Assembly: GCA_009692465.1 (NCBI GenBank)
Contig: SHZD01000007.1
Location: forward strand, 1-61,168
DNA: 61,168 nucleotides
Source: Myxococcales bacterium
GTDB taxonomy: Bacteria > Myxococcota_A > UBA9042
Direction: 5' to 3'
Shown here: positions 17,670 to 27,070 of the stretch, piece after piece
Position numbering within the stretch: position 1 is the stretch's first letter
Layout: every line of letters starts with the position of its first letter
The notes under the pieces: generated by a model
What the model was told of the DNA's origin: nothing
The model's database searches: none
The model's input: the letters and a program-made list of their open reading frames with translations, nothing else
Made by a program: the position numbers and the translations under genes

Positions 17670-18716
17670 ATGACGCCACTGCGAACTTGCTTGGTTACGG
17701 GATTCCCGCTGGACGCGGCGCGGCGAGTTGCGCTTGAGCTGGCGAGCGGCGGCGACCATGTGCTGTTGTTGGCACGCGACAAATTCTGTAGCGAAGCTAA
17801 AGCATTGGCGGACGAAATCAGCCAAACGGCCAGCGGAAGCCTTGAAGTGTTGTGTGGCGATATTTTGGCCTTGGACTTGGGTCTATCCGGGCCGACGGTG
17901 TGTCGGCTTCAAGCAGATGTGTGCGAAATTCATCACTTAGCGGCGATTCACTACCATGGCGTGCAGGCGCCGCGGATGCGACAAGTCAACGTCGATGGCC
18001 TGCGCGAAGTCTTGGAATTGGCTCTGGGCATGCGCCAGCTCAAGAGAGTTTGCGTGTGGTCTACGGTTTTTGTGGCCGGCAATCGCACCGGCACGGTTTT
18101 TGAGCACCAGCTGCTCAAGGGCCAAACTTTTCGTAATCCTTATGAAAAAACCAAGGCACAGGCCGAAGAACTGGCGCGATCGGCGATGGCCAAGTTGCCG
18201 ATTACGGTGGTGCGGGTCCCCAACTTGCTGGGCGATAGTCGCACGGGTGAAGCCGCCCGTGTCGATGGCGTCTACGCGGTGGCGAGCGCCATTGTGCACA
18301 CGCCTGATGCGGTACGCCTTCCGGTGGCGGGAGCGCATGTACTGCACGTTGTCCCAGTCGATTTCGCTGTAGCAGCTGCTGTTCGCCTCACCCGCCATGC
18401 CGATGCCATTGGCGGCACCTTTCACGTTGTCGACGAACGCCCGCTGACAGCGCGGGCATTTTTTGACGCTGTTGCCGACGCGGCGGGGCGCCCGCGACCC
18501 GTAGTCACGCTCCAAAGCAGGCTTGGGCTCGTGCTGGCCAAACTGCCTACGCTTTCCGGACAGACCCGCCACGACCACGCGCTGCTCAGTTGGTTTGAAA
18601 ACGACGTCCGGTTTGACAATGCCCGCTCGCGCTCGCTTTTGGGCGGTCTGAGTTGCCCTCCGGTGGTGACCTACATTGATACTTTGGTTCAATGGTTGCG
18701 CGATCGCGACGACTAG
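17670..18716 (+). CDS. SDR-family NAD(P)-dependent epimerase/reductase
   Basis: A 348-residue Rossmann-fold protein of the extended SDR class, closest in style to the male-sterility/thioester-reductase-like group. The N-terminal TGFPLDAARRVALEL (10-24) is a degenerate TGxxGxxG, with the second Gly missing. The catalytic elements are WSTVFVAG (130-137) and Y158xxxK162 in NPYEKTKAQAE. VPNLLGDSRTG at about 188-198 is typical of NAD-binding epimerases. Substrate is unknown. It follows coaE by 82 bp and may be the last gene of that operon; a B element follows. Confidence 0.8.
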   Translation: MTPLRTCLVTGFPLDAARRVALELASGGDHVLLLARDKFCSEAKALADEISQTASGSLEVLCGDILALDLGLSGPTVCRLQADVCEIHHLAAIHYHGVQAPRMRQVNVDGLREVLELALGMRQLKRVCVWSTVFVAGNRTGTVFEHQLLKGQTFRNPYEKTKAQAEELARSAMAKLPITVVRVPNLLGDSRTGEAARVDGVYAVASAIVHTPDAVRLPVAGAHVLHVVPVDFAVAAAVRLTRHADAIGGTFHVVDERPLTARAFFDAVADAAGRPRPVVTLQSRLGLVLAKLPTLSGQTRHDHALLSWFENDVRFDNARSRSLLGGLSCPPVVTYIDTLVQWLRDRDD

Positions 18717-18774
18717 ATCGCCCGGACGCCTCCAGCGCGCCAACACGAGTAGGCTCGACGTCCGCTGCCGACCT

Positions 18775-18925
18775 AGAGACCCGACCAATTAGCGCCGACC
18801 CTCAAAGAATTCCCAAACAAAACGGAGCGGCCTGACGCCAACCCGCAGGCAATTGAATAAGTGCCGCAGGCTCGTGACCCACAAAGCAAGCACTGAGACG
18901 CCGAGCAAATCGTATTTGATCGGCT
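18775..18925 (-). repeat. B-family structured element, copy 2 (reverse)
   Basis: Reverse complement relative of 13569-13724, sharing nearly the full length including GGAGCGGCCTGACGCC, CTCGTGACCCAC and the terminal hairpin GCCGAGCAAAT / TTTGATCGGC. It starts about 60 bp after the SDR stop. Confidence 0.83.
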
Positions 18926-18935
18926 AACTAGAAAC

Positions 18936-18956
18936 TTGGGGGCGCGCCGCCCCCAA
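18936..18956. terminator. GC-rich perfect hairpin (possible terminator)
   Basis: TTGGGGGCG-CGC-CGCCCCCAA forms a perfect 9 bp stem with a 3 nt loop. No T-run follows on either strand, so a classical intrinsic terminator is not proven. Confidence 0.3.
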
Positions 18957-19088
18957 ACCCCCGCGGTGGTCCGTAGCTGCGGCCCACATTCCACATGCCG
19001 CTCAAGGAGTTTCATGCATCGTGGGTGCCGATTTGGCGGCATGCGGAACTCTCTAGCGCCTTGGGATCGGTCGCCCGGCAGGCCCAAG

Positions 19089-19253
19089 TTCACCACCGAA
19101 ATTGCCGCGAACCCCGATTTCGGATGCCAGTGCTCTGTCGCTCTCTGTCACTGGGCAAGCAGAAGCGAAACCGAAAGTGGAAACGGCCTTGAGGCTGTTG
19201 AACATCCGACTGGAGTGCCGACGCACAGTTGCGCCCAAAGCGGGCAATCGCGG
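19089..19253 (+). repeat. G-family dispersed repeat, copy 3 (most diverged)
   Basis: Keeps TTCACCACCGAAATTGCC, CCCCGATTTCGGATGCCAGTGC and the 3' block GCGCCCAAAGCGGGCAATCGCGG, but the middle differs from the other copies. It lies upstream of the FHA-GGDEF gene and creates a false N-terminal extension of its frame. Confidence 0.78.
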
Positions 19254-19355
19254 CAGTCGGTTGCGGTTGATCAAGTTGGCTCACGCTGTTATACAGTTTT
19301 CGCTGTTGGGCACGTTTTCCTCCTGCGGTCCGCCCCACCGAGTTCAGGTTTGCTG

Positions 19356-20264
19356 ATGTCCCAAGTTCCTGCCCAGCGGACGACCGGCATAGACGGTCAG
19401 ACCCGCATCACCTCAGTGCGCGATTTGGTTGCCGGCTTGGTGTCCAAAGATGCCTTTTTGGTGATGGTGCGCGGGGCAGAAATTGGCCGCCGTATCACGT
19501 TGACCGACGAAGCCGCGACGATCGGCCGCGATCCTGAGAGTACGATTGCGCTCAAACACGACAGCATCTCGCGCTATCACGCCAAAGTAGAGGCGTGCGA
19601 GGGTGGCCATCGTGTTGTCGACAACATGAGCACCAACGGCACGTATCGCAATCAGAATCAGGTCCAAGGCTCGGCGCAGCTGATTTCTGGCGACTACATT
19701 CAGGTCGGCGACACGATTCTCAAGTACCTGTGTGGCGACAACATCGAAGCGGCTTTTCACGAAGAGATCTATAGACTTACTATTGAAGACAGCCTGACTC
19801 AGATTGCCAACAAGCGCGCCTTGAACGAATTCTTGGACAAGGAGTTTGCGCGCGCCAAGCGCTACCAGCGCGATCTAACAGTCATCATGCTCGATCTGGA
19901 CCACTTCAAGCGGGTCAACGACAGCTTTGGCCATTTGATGGGCGATTTTATGTTGCGCGAAATGGCCAAGATTATCGGCACTCGCATTCGCAAAGAGGAA
20001 ATGTTTGCCCGCTACGGCGGCGAAGAATTCTGCATCGTGCTGCCGGAAATGAACAGCGAAAAGGCCTCGACCTTCGCCGAGACGCTGCGGACGCTGATCA
20101 TGGGGCATTCCTTTGAATTTGAAGGAAATACCCTGAAAATGACCGCTAGTTTAGGGGTCGCCGAGTTGACCACAGAAATGGGGCGTTTTGAGGATCTGGT
20201 CGGTTTGGCAGACGAAAACCTGTACCGCGCCAAGCGCGATGGCCGCAACAAGGTAGTGTCCTAA
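19356..20264 (+). CDS. FHA-GGDEF diguanylate cyclase
   Basis: 302 residues from ATG 19356. An FHA domain (about 33-126) has GRD at 57-59, SRYH at 72-75 and STNGT at 92-96, which bind phosphothreonine. The GGDEF domain (about 143-300) has LTQIANKRALNEFL, LDLDHFKRVND and an intact GGEEF active site (221-225), so cyclic di-GMP synthesis is expected. The inhibitory site RxxD is RKEE (212-215), a conservative change that may weaken product inhibition. An FHA input suggests control by a Ser/Thr kinase, of which two are encoded here. The stop codon TAA overlaps the first base of element A2. Confidence 0.93.
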   Translation: MSQVPAQRTTGIDGQTRITSVRDLVAGLVSKDAFLVMVRGAEIGRRITLTDEAATIGRDPESTIALKHDSISRYHAKVEACEGGHRVVDNMSTNGTYRNQNQVQGSAQLISGDYIQVGDTILKYLCGDNIEAAFHEEIYRLTIEDSLTQIANKRALNEFLDKEFARAKRYQRDLTVIMLDLDHFKRVNDSFGHLMGDFMLREMAKIIGTRIRKEEMFARYGGEEFCIVLPEMNSEKASTFAETLRTLIMGHSFEFEGNTLKMTASLGVAELTTEMGRFEDLVGLADENLYRAKRDGRNKVVS

Positions 20265-20400
20265 GGAACGGTCCTCAAATAACTCGATCGATCTGGGCAA
20301 CACAGGAGCGGCGAGTCCGCCTTTCAGGACGCGAGCTTAGCGACCAACAAAGCAAGCAAACGGAACCAGTCCCACAATGACTTATTGTGGGACAGTTCCT
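20264..20400 (+). repeat. A-type structured element, copy 2
   Basis: 137 bp. It begins on the last base of the stop codon of the FHA-GGDEF gene (AGGAACGGTCC) and ends GGACAGTTCCT. Left block AAATAACTCGATCGATCTGGG, core GGAGCGGCGAGTC, GCGAGCTTAGCGACC, then a hairpin ACAAT-GACTT-ATTGT. Confidence 0.9.
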
Positions 20401-20574
20401 AACCTGCTCTGCGGACAGGACTTCGCGCTCGTTGTTGTTTCCGGCAAGTCAGGACGAGCGGCGCTAACCCAGTGCTGACCACGCCCAAATCACTGATTCT
20501 TTGGTGGATCCCTGTGCTTACCTCAAGCCACTTAGAAACAGGTCGTTAGGCGCATGGTGGCGTGGCTCCCGCTA

Positions 20575-20711
20575 AGGGCCCAAGCAAGAATTACTCGATC
20601 GATCCGCGATAAAAACGGAGCGTCGAGTCGGCTTGCAAAGCCGCGAGTTAGCGACCCACCAAGCAGGCAATGGGCCGGAGGGCAAAATCGACTTGATTTT
20701 GCGCGGGCCCT
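20575..20711 (+). repeat. C-type structured element, copy 2
   Basis: 137 bp, ends AGGGCCC / GGGCCCT. Left block AATTACTCGATCGATCCGCG, core GAGCGTCGAGTCGGC, GCGAGTTAGCGACCCACC, hairpin AAAATC-GACTT-GATTTT. It lies just before the start of the lipoprotein gene and adds a false extension to its frame. Confidence 0.88.
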
Positions 20712-20718
20712 AACCCGC

Positions 20719-22587
20719 GTGCAAGGACGCTGGCAGCGACACCTGAGCCGTGCGGTGTTGTGGCTGCCCCTTGCGCTGGTCGCCTGCGGCGGTCAGACCT
20801 GCAATGGCTGCAACGGGCCGCTGCCCAAACCGCAAACGCCCGTCGAATTAGTCACACCAGCGGTGGTGCAAGCGCGGATCACCCAGCACGGTTTTGACCT
20901 TATCGCAGCCAACTTAGTCCAGGTCCTGCAAGTTGTTCTGGGTGGCAATAGCGGTGGCGGCGGTAACGTGGCCGTAATCGATGTGGCCAAAGTACTGGGC
21001 CCGCAACCGCTTCAGTTCACTGGCGGATTGGGCATTTTCAATGGCAAAGCGGGCGTGCGCGACTTGGTCATCACTTTTGACCTCAAGTCGGCCAGCATGC
21101 AGTTGGTGGATGGCAGCATTCCAGCGCGCATTCGATTGTCCTTTGATCACGCGCGTATCGGAGCCCAAAAGGGTGTGGTATTCGGGGCGGTCAGTGTGAT
21201 TGGCCTAGATTCCGACGCGGCGTGTCACCTCAAGAACGGCCTAGGTGTGAGCAGCCAGACCCCGCATTTGGCGACGTTTTCGGGGACCTTGGATGTGGTG
21301 CTGGGGGTCGATAGCGCTGGCAAACTGGCGATCGAAGTACAGGTCGCCAAACCGGTTCTGCACGACATTGGCTTTGCGCTGGCCAAAGACTGCGCGCTCA
21401 AGGAGTGCACCGACCAGTTTTTGCTAGAAGCGCCGTGCTTGGAATGCGAGCTGTGCGCCACCGGTCAGCTGGCCAGCGATGCGATTGGGGCGGTCAAGGA
21501 CCTGTTGGGGCCGTTGCTGACTCAGATTTTGGAGTTGGCCGGCAATCTTGTGGTCAAGCAAGTGCTGGCGGGCGCGATCAATGGCAAGCCGCTGGACGTT
21601 GAGATTCCGGTTGATATCAATGCGCTGCTGGCGGGCGCTTCTCCGCTAATCGGTGGTCTAGTCGGTCAAAGTGCGGGACCCGTGCTGATGCGAACGCGGC
21701 CAAGCTCGCAAGCATTTGTGGTCAATGGCGGTGCGCTTCGGGCGCGGTTGGATGCGGCGGTGTTTAGCGTGGCCGCACCTTGTGTTGTCGATCCGGGCGC
21801 AGACGCCACCTTGGTGTTTGCCAAGCTGCCCCAAAGCTTGCCGCCTGAATTGCCTGCACAAATGTCGGCATTTTCGGGCACTGGATCGGCGACGCCCACG
21901 CTCGTCGATGTGGGCGTGCTGGTCGGCAACCGCGCGCTGCAGCAGGCTGGTTGGTCGTTGCTGCGCTCAGGGCTGTTGTGCGTCAACATCGACAGCAGTG
22001 CGTTGTATAGCTTGTCTGCGGGCCAGGTAATGGTCACGGCAGGCGCGCTCGACCTGGTGCTGCCGGGGATTGGCCAATTGGCCCCGGCTGGCGCGCCCAT
22101 TCGCATCGCGGTTCGGCCCAATGCCAGTCCTTCCGGTGCGCCGTTTGTTCAGCTGCACCAAGAACAGACGGCGACGGTGGCTGCCCTGCACCTGCGCGAT
22201 TTGGGCGTTGCCGTCGAGGTCTTTGCCCACGGCCGCTGGTTGACTTTGGTAGAGTTGCAGGTGCAGGCAACCTTAGTTGCGGCAATTCAAGTGCTTGGAC
22301 AGCAACTGGTGCTACAAGTGCGGCAACTCAACAACGTCGCCATTGAAGTTGTTGGCGATCCGATTGCACCGGCCGCCAATTGGCAGCAACTGGCGCCGGC
22401 GGTGGCGCAGCTGGCGGTGGCGTTGCTGTTAGCGCAACCGTTGCAGTTCGAAGTGGACGTGCAGTCGACGCTCAAGAGCCTGCTCAACTTGCCAATTGCC
22501 GCCAGTGTCGTCGGAATTGCGGTTACAGGCGCCGACAGCGACTGGCTGCTGCTTGGCATCGCCTTGAAAAGCGGAGGCCCGCCGTGA
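20719..22587 (+). CDS. Large lipoprotein of unknown function
   Basis: About 622 residues from GTG 20719, which gives a lipoprotein signal (RHLSRAVLWLPLALVAC, Cys in LVAC-GG). The frame is open upstream to 20554, but that part is repeat C2. The mature protein starts with CGGQTCNGCNG, has a CLECELC Cys cluster near residue 240, and otherwise shows long alternating hydrophobic/Gly segments with many Val, Leu and Ala. Such amphipathic beta and helix alternation resembles lipid-binding BPI/TULIP-like folds, but that is a guess from composition. It overlaps the next frame (GTGA at 22584), and the two lipoproteins and the GrpE-like gene form one rightward set. Confidence 0.65.
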   Translation: MQGRWQRHLSRAVLWLPLALVACGGQTCNGCNGPLPKPQTPVELVTPAVVQARITQHGFDLIAANLVQVLQVVLGGNSGGGGNVAVIDVAKVLGPQPLQFTGGLGIFNGKAGVRDLVITFDLKSASMQLVDGSIPARIRLSFDHARIGAQKGVVFGAVSVIGLDSDAACHLKNGLGVSSQTPHLATFSGTLDVVLGVDSAGKLAIEVQVAKPVLHDIGFALAKDCALKECTDQFLLEAPCLECELCATGQLASDAIGAVKDLLGPLLTQILELAGNLVVKQVLAGAINGKPLDVEIPVDINALLAGASPLIGGLVGQSAGPVLMRTRPSSQAFVVNGGALRARLDAAVFSVAAPCVVDPGADATLVFAKLPQSLPPELPAQMSAFSGTGSATPTLVDVGVLVGNRALQQAGWSLLRSGLLCVNIDSSALYSLSAGQVMVTAGALDLVLPGIGQLAPAGAPIRIAVRPNASPSGAPFVQLHQEQTATVAALHLRDLGVAVEVFAHGRWLTLVELQVQATLVAAIQVLGQQLVLQVRQLNNVAIEVVGDPIAPAANWQQLAPAVAQLAVALLLAQPLQFEVDVQSTLKSLLNLPIAASVVGIAVTGADSDWLLLGIALKSGGPP

Positions 22588-22718
22588 CTGCGCCAGCGAC
22601 GCTGCCGACCGTGGCTCTTGCCGAAAAGTCTTGCCCGCCCCACAGGCCCAGTAGGGTGCCCACTTGTCCACCTAGTGCACCCACCGACGGCGCTCGCCTC
22701 CAGCGATTCAGGTCAAAA

Positions 22719-24629
22719 GTGCGGCCGGTTCGGCAGTTGCTCGTCGCCGGCGCGGTCAACTTGCTGCTGGGGGCGGTGGTGGTGGCCACAAGCTGCGATG
22801 ATGCGCAACCGGTGCACCACCTGAGCTGCGCCACCAACTCCCAGTGCCCTTCCGGTTGGCATTGCGACCCCACCGGAGTGTGTCGCGGTGATGTCAGCTG
22901 CAGCGCCGACAGCCACTGTTGCTTGGCCGAGCGCTGCCAGTCTGGTCGCTGCCGGGCGCGCCAAGCCTGTTCGGCGACCGCCAACTGCCTGGATCCCGCC
23001 GACCAGTGCCGGCACGCCATGTGCGTGCCACGTAACTGCAGCGACGCCAGCGAATGCGGCAAAGGTCGGCGTTGCCTGTGGGGCCGGTGCCACGCAGCGA
23101 CGCCGTGTGGTGGTCACTGTGGCGGCGGCCAAGCCTGTGCGGTCCTCGTGGGGCAGTGTGTCGCGGCCGCTGGTGCGAGCTGTCCAAGCGGCGAGCTGGC
23201 AGTGATCGCCAATGAGATCGAGCGGATGCCTGAGGGCTGCTCTGCCCACCCAGCGACCGTCGCCTGCCAAAAATTGCCGGCTCTTTCGCAAGGCGATCGC
23301 GGGCTTCCGGGGCAACTATTGGTTTCTACAGGCGAACTGGTTCATTTGAGCTATGATCGCACCTATGGCGATTTGGTGATCGCGCGGCATACGGCCTCGC
23401 CGCCCTTTGGTCTCAAGTCTCTCCGCGCCATCGCTGGGGTGCCCCAACCGGCAGTGATCGTTGGCGATCCGAGTGGTCCGCGCGGTGGCGTGGCCGAAGT
23501 GGGCCCTGATCTTGGGCGGCGGTTGGCGGCGATGGCAGCCAAGGACGGCACAATTTCGCTCGTCTTTCGCGATGACACCCACAATGGCCTGCGTTTTGGC
23601 ACCATTGGCGTCGGCGACACGTTTTCCAGTCACGTGGTGGCCGCCGACCACGGAATCGGCGAGCAACTGGCGATCGCGTGGTCAGCCACAGCGAACCCGG
23701 TAGTCCTCGCGTTTGCGCCCGAGCAGGTCGATGGCAAGCCGGCCAAGGCCGCCAAGATTCATGTTTTCTCCGCTAAAGTAGCGAACCCAACGGGTCCCGC
23801 CGACTGGATCGCCAGCGAACTGGACAGCGAAATGGTCCAACCCGCGAGCGCTCCATGTGGAGGCAGTTGCCCGCAAGCTCAAGTCTGCGCCGCCGACTCC
23901 AAGGGCCAGCCTGGCTGCCAAACGACTACTGCTGGTTGCACAGGCTGCTTGATCGGCCAGAGTTGCGTAAGTGGCAAGTGCGCGCAGGTGCTGGTCGTGG
24001 CCCCAGACTTGGACCGCGGTTGGCGTGGACGGGGAACCTCCTTGGATCTCTTGTTGTTAGCCGACGGCACCTTGACTGCGGCAGCGTACAGCGCGGCTAG
24101 CGGCGACCTGATGCTCTACCGGCTAGTGGCAGGCCAGTGGCAGAAGACCCCAGTGCCCAAAAGCGCCATACCTGGAACCCCAAAGGATTTTGGCCGTTTC
24201 GTGCGGCTAGTCGCTGGCGACGCCGGCAAGCTGTGGGCAGCCTGTGAGGACGCTGACCGTGGGCGCTTGTTGCTGATTCGGCAAACCGACAAAGGCTTTA
24301 GCGTCGATATAGCCGACGACGGCGTCCGCCCGGACGGTTCGCATCGCGTCGGCGCTGACGTCGCCGCCGTCCGCCATCCATTTGGAGGCGTTTTGCTGGC
24401 GCATCAGGACACCAGGCGTTCGGATCTTGTACTGCAACGACTGCCCAAGCCGGGGCTGATCGGTGGCCGTACCGTGGCTGAATCGCAAGACATCGCTGGA
24501 TTTTCGCCGTCGATGGTTCAGCTGGGAAGCAAAGCCTGGGTGCTGGCGTCGACGGTGTTGTGGCTGGATCAGGATGGCCATCTCAGTAGTCGTGTACAGC
24601 TGCGCGACCTTGTCTGGAACGGCGATTGA
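22719..24629 (+). CDS. Cys-rich lipoprotein with large C-terminal domain
   Basis: About 636 residues if it starts at GTG 22719, which has AGG nearby and yields RQLLVAGAVNLLLGAVVVATSC as lipoprotein signal. GTG 22584, overlapping the stop of the previous gene, would add 45 residues before the signal. Residues about 30-160 hold many Cys in CPSGWHC, C-x-GRC and CGGGQAC patterns typical of disulfide-rich Myxococcota surface lipoproteins. The rest looks like a repeated beta domain (LVHLSYDRTYGDLVIA; SLVFRDDTHNGLRFGTI; LLADGTLTAAAYSAASGDLMLYRL), perhaps a propeller, interrupted by a second Cys block (CGGSCPQAQVC... CTGCLIGQSC). Function unknown. Confidence 0.68.
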   Translation: MRPVRQLLVAGAVNLLLGAVVVATSCDDAQPVHHLSCATNSQCPSGWHCDPTGVCRGDVSCSADSHCCLAERCQSGRCRARQACSATANCLDPADQCRHAMCVPRNCSDASECGKGRRCLWGRCHAATPCGGHCGGGQACAVLVGQCVAAAGASCPSGELAVIANEIERMPEGCSAHPATVACQKLPALSQGDRGLPGQLLVSTGELVHLSYDRTYGDLVIARHTASPPFGLKSLRAIAGVPQPAVIVGDPSGPRGGVAEVGPDLGRRLAAMAAKDGTISLVFRDDTHNGLRFGTIGVGDTFSSHVVAADHGIGEQLAIAWSATANPVVLAFAPEQVDGKPAKAAKIHVFSAKVANPTGPADWIASELDSEMVQPASAPCGGSCPQAQVCAADSKGQPGCQTTTAGCTGCLIGQSCVSGKCAQVLVVAPDLDRGWRGRGTSLDLLLLADGTLTAAAYSAASGDLMLYRLVAGQWQKTPVPKSAIPGTPKDFGRFVRLVAGDAGKLWAACEDADRGRLLLIRQTDKGFSVDIADDGVRPDGSHRVGADVAAVRHPFGGVLLAHQDTRRSDLVLQRLPKPGLIGGRTVAESQDIAGFSPSMVQLGSKAWVLASTVLWLDQDGHLSSRVQLRDLVWNGD

Positions 24630-24674
24630 CGCTACCCTGTCGGCGCTTTTTTGCGCGTTGAGATGGAGCAAGCG

Positions 24675-25475
24675 ATGACACAATCTGAGCACAAGACCCA
24701 TTTGGAGGACCAAGCTTGTTCGCCGCGACCTGCGGCAACTGCCGTGACGGTTCCCGGTGGCTTGCTGGATTTGTCGGCCGCCTTCGAATCAGCGCTGGCG
24801 GCGATCGAAAAGTTTGAGCCCAAGACCGAAGCCAAAACCGCCGACGCTGGCGCGCCTGCCTACGAAGGCGCAGCTGGTGGTGCTGTGGCGCCAGTGGACG
24901 ACGCCCGCCTCAACGCACTGACAGCCAGCTTGACCGCGCAATTGGCGTCGGCCCAGCGCGAGGTCGAGAAGTGGCGCATGGAGGCTAGCGAAATACGCCG
25001 CAACTTGGGGCGGGCCCACGCGGAAGCCACTCAGGCCCAGGCGGACTTGGCCAGCATCCGCCGCATGCTGGCGCGCGCCGAGCAAGACCTGCCGCAACAA
25101 GCGAGTCGCAAAATCGTAGAGGGCTTGCTGACTGGCTTGGACACCCTCAGTACGGTCGTCGACCACTTGATGCTGCACGAACCGCTGACTGAACACGGTC
25201 GGCAAGCGGTCGAAATGCTCAATACCGAATGGCGCCGAACTCTGCAGCGAGTTGCTTTGGAGCCATTTGATGCAGTGGGCTTGCCCTTCGATCCGCAACG
25301 TCATGATATTATTGCACGTATTGCAGACCCGATGCAGCCGAATGGCACGGTCCTGCGGCAAGCGGCGCGCGGCTACCTGTTTGGCGGTCGATTGCTGCGC
25401 TCGGCTCAAGTTGTGGTCAACGCTGCGGGACCAACGGCGCGCAAGCAGGAAGCAGAACCGTTCGACAACACGTAG
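24675..25475 (+). CDS. GrpE-like nucleotide exchange factor
   Basis: 266 residues from ATG 24675, with GGAG six bases upstream. About 70 disordered N-terminal residues precede a long helix (about 80-145, heptad-like, with many Ala/Gln/Arg). The C-terminal GrpE signature is clear: LLTGLDTLSTVVDHL, VALEPFDAVGLPFDPQRHDIIARI, then PNGTVLRQAARGYLFGGRLLRSAQVVV. GrpE releases ADP from DnaK. No dnaK or dnaJ is nearby and the protein is longer than usual (about 180-200), so it may be a second, specialised copy rather than the housekeeping grpE. Confidence 0.78.
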   Translation: MTQSEHKTHLEDQACSPRPAATAVTVPGGLLDLSAAFESALAAIEKFEPKTEAKTADAGAPAYEGAAGGAVAPVDDARLNALTASLTAQLASAQREVEKWRMEASEIRRNLGRAHAEATQAQADLASIRRMLARAEQDLPQQASRKIVEGLLTGLDTLSTVVDHLMLHEPLTEHGRQAVEMLNTEWRRTLQRVALEPFDAVGLPFDPQRHDIIARIADPMQPNGTVLRQAARGYLFGGRLLRSAQVVVNAAGPTARKQEAEPFDNT

Positions 25476-25487
25476 TTCGGTTAGCGA

Positions 25488-26480
25488 CTATTGCAGACGT
25501 TCCGAGGCGCGATGGGCGAATTCGATCAGTTGGTCAGCCGTACACACCTTGGTCGAACAACTGACTGATGCCACCATCGGTCGGCGAACATTGGCAAAAA
25601 CCAAAGTGACGACTCCATTGAAGTAGGCGCGAAAGCCCTGCTCTGCCACTTTGTTGGTCGGCGCCACGTTGCTGTACGTGTTGCGCATTGTGTTGAATCG
25701 GGTGCGACTTTCCGCCAAGTTGGCATCGCGCCAAACCTGCAAAGCGACACCAAAGCCGTCGCCCTTTTCTGGTCCGAAATAGATCGCGTTGTAGGTTGCT
25801 GACGGCGCGGTGCCGGGCAAATCCTGACGGCGCAATTTGGCCTTGTTGCCCACTACCCGTTCGACGTCGGCGGCCGACAAATAGCCCGTGATGTCTAAAG
25901 CGGGTTCGGCATGCTCGCGCGGTCCGCCAAGGGACTCAGGCGCAGCCGCGACTGGCGAAGCAGCCACGATCACTGGGACCGGTGCGGCGGCGGCCCCAGC
26001 CGGCGGCGCGGGCTCCAATACGATTTGCGGTCGGTCGGGAGGAACAGGCGCCGCAGCCGCACCAGGGTCGGCGCCACCCAAAGGATTGGGGCCTACCCGA
26101 GCAGGCCTGCCGGGCAGCGCTGAAGGGTCGTTGGGAGTCGCGCCACCCATGGCCAAGGACGGCGGCGGCGGCGGCAAATCCGGCATCGGCGCCACGGCTG
26201 CAGTCGGCGCCAGTGGTACCGGGACTGCAGCGGCGGCCCGTTCGTCCACGCTAGCGGTTGCCGCTACTGGAGCTGGTTCGGCCCAAGCCCCTCTCGCAGC
26301 TTGTGGGCCGACGGCTGCCTGCTCCTTGCTTTTGCGTTTGACCACAGGAGGCTTGGCGCTGGCTCCGTCGGCCTGGACGCCGGCACTGTCCTTTTTCTTG
26401 CAGGCTGGCGCGGCAGTACAGAATGCCACCAGTGCGCAGCCAGCGACAAGGCGCACGGTCATGCGAAAACCAAACAGCAT
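25488..26480 (-). CDS. Pro/Ala-rich lipoprotein of unknown function
   Basis: 330 residues from ATG 26480 (MLFGFRMTVRLVAGC...). The signal TVRLVAGCALVAFCTAAPAC ends in a Cys followed by KKKD, a likely lipoprotein. ATG 26462 is an alternative start; the frame is open to 26552. Residues about 30-200 are a low-complexity Pro/Ala/Val spacer, as used to cross the cell wall. The C-terminal domain of about 125 residues (ITGYLSAADVERVVG... FGVALQVWRDANLAESRTRFNTM... ASVSCSTKVCTADQLIEFAHRASERL) is compact, with two Cys. No family recognised. It converges with the GrpE-like gene, 12 bp apart. Confidence 0.68.
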   Translation of the reverse strand: MLFGFRMTVRLVAGCALVAFCTAAPACKKKDSAGVQADGASAKPPVVKRKSKEQAAVGPQAARGAWAEPAPVAATASVDERAAAAVPVPLAPTAAVAPMPDLPPPPPSLAMGGATPNDPSALPGRPARVGPNPLGGADPGAAAAPVPPDRPQIVLEPAPPAGAAAAPVPVIVAASPVAAAPESLGGPREHAEPALDITGYLSAADVERVVGNKAKLRRQDLPGTAPSATYNAIYFGPEKGDGFGVALQVWRDANLAESRTRFNTMRNTYSNVAPTNKVAEQGFRAYFNGVVTLVFANVRRPMVASVSCSTKVCTADQLIEFAHRASERLQ

Positions 26481-26664
26481 TGCTGACTTGGGGCCCAAGA
26501 CCCCGACGCCAGCTTGAGCACGGGGCATCGCCGTTGATCCGATCATGAGCACCTTCGCGCAGCGCTGGTCATCTGTTTTTCCTAAATCTTTTTACTGGCT
26601 TAACTGGCTTCTCGCCCTGATCGACCCGCAGAAGTGTAGTTGAAAAGCACTGGCGCGGCCACTA

Positions 26665-26800
26665 AAGGCGAGTGCGAAAATAAGGCGTTCGATCCGCGAA
26701 TGGAACAAGGCGACAAGTCGGCTTGAAAAGCCGCGAGTTCGCGACCTACCGAGCAAGCATGGGCCGAGGTGCAAGATCGATTGGATTTTGCACGGGCCCT
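26665..26800 (+). repeat. C-type structured element, copy 3
   Basis: 136 bp, left end AAGGCGAG, diverged left block, core GGCGACAAGTCGGCTTGAAAAGCCGCGAG, hairpin GGTGCAAGATC-GATTG-GATTTTGCAC and end GGGCCCT. It lies upstream of the leftward lipoprotein start. Confidence 0.83.
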
Positions 26801-27070
26801 TGTGAGCCGATAACTTGGATTTTCTCGCCGATTCCGTGCATTTTTGGTGGGTCTCGAGCGATCGCCCTGGCTTCAGATGACGGCGGGTTGCCGCCTTGTG
26901 GTTCCATTCTTGTGGGCGAAGTAACGGCGGTCCAGCGAGTGCAGGTTGAGTCCGCAGACCGATAAACGTGCGGGCCCGGCGAAAGATTCCTGACGCCCAG
27001 CCATGAACTGCGAGTTGCGCAACTCGCGTGCAGTGGCAACAGCTGCCCGCTCGGGCGCCGACACCCCGAA

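Noticed and set aside
20264-20400. Integron attC site
   Set aside because: Length and hairpin fit loosely, but there are no RYYYAAC/GTTRRRY core boxes, no integrase of IntI type and no cassette array; gene orientation is mixed.
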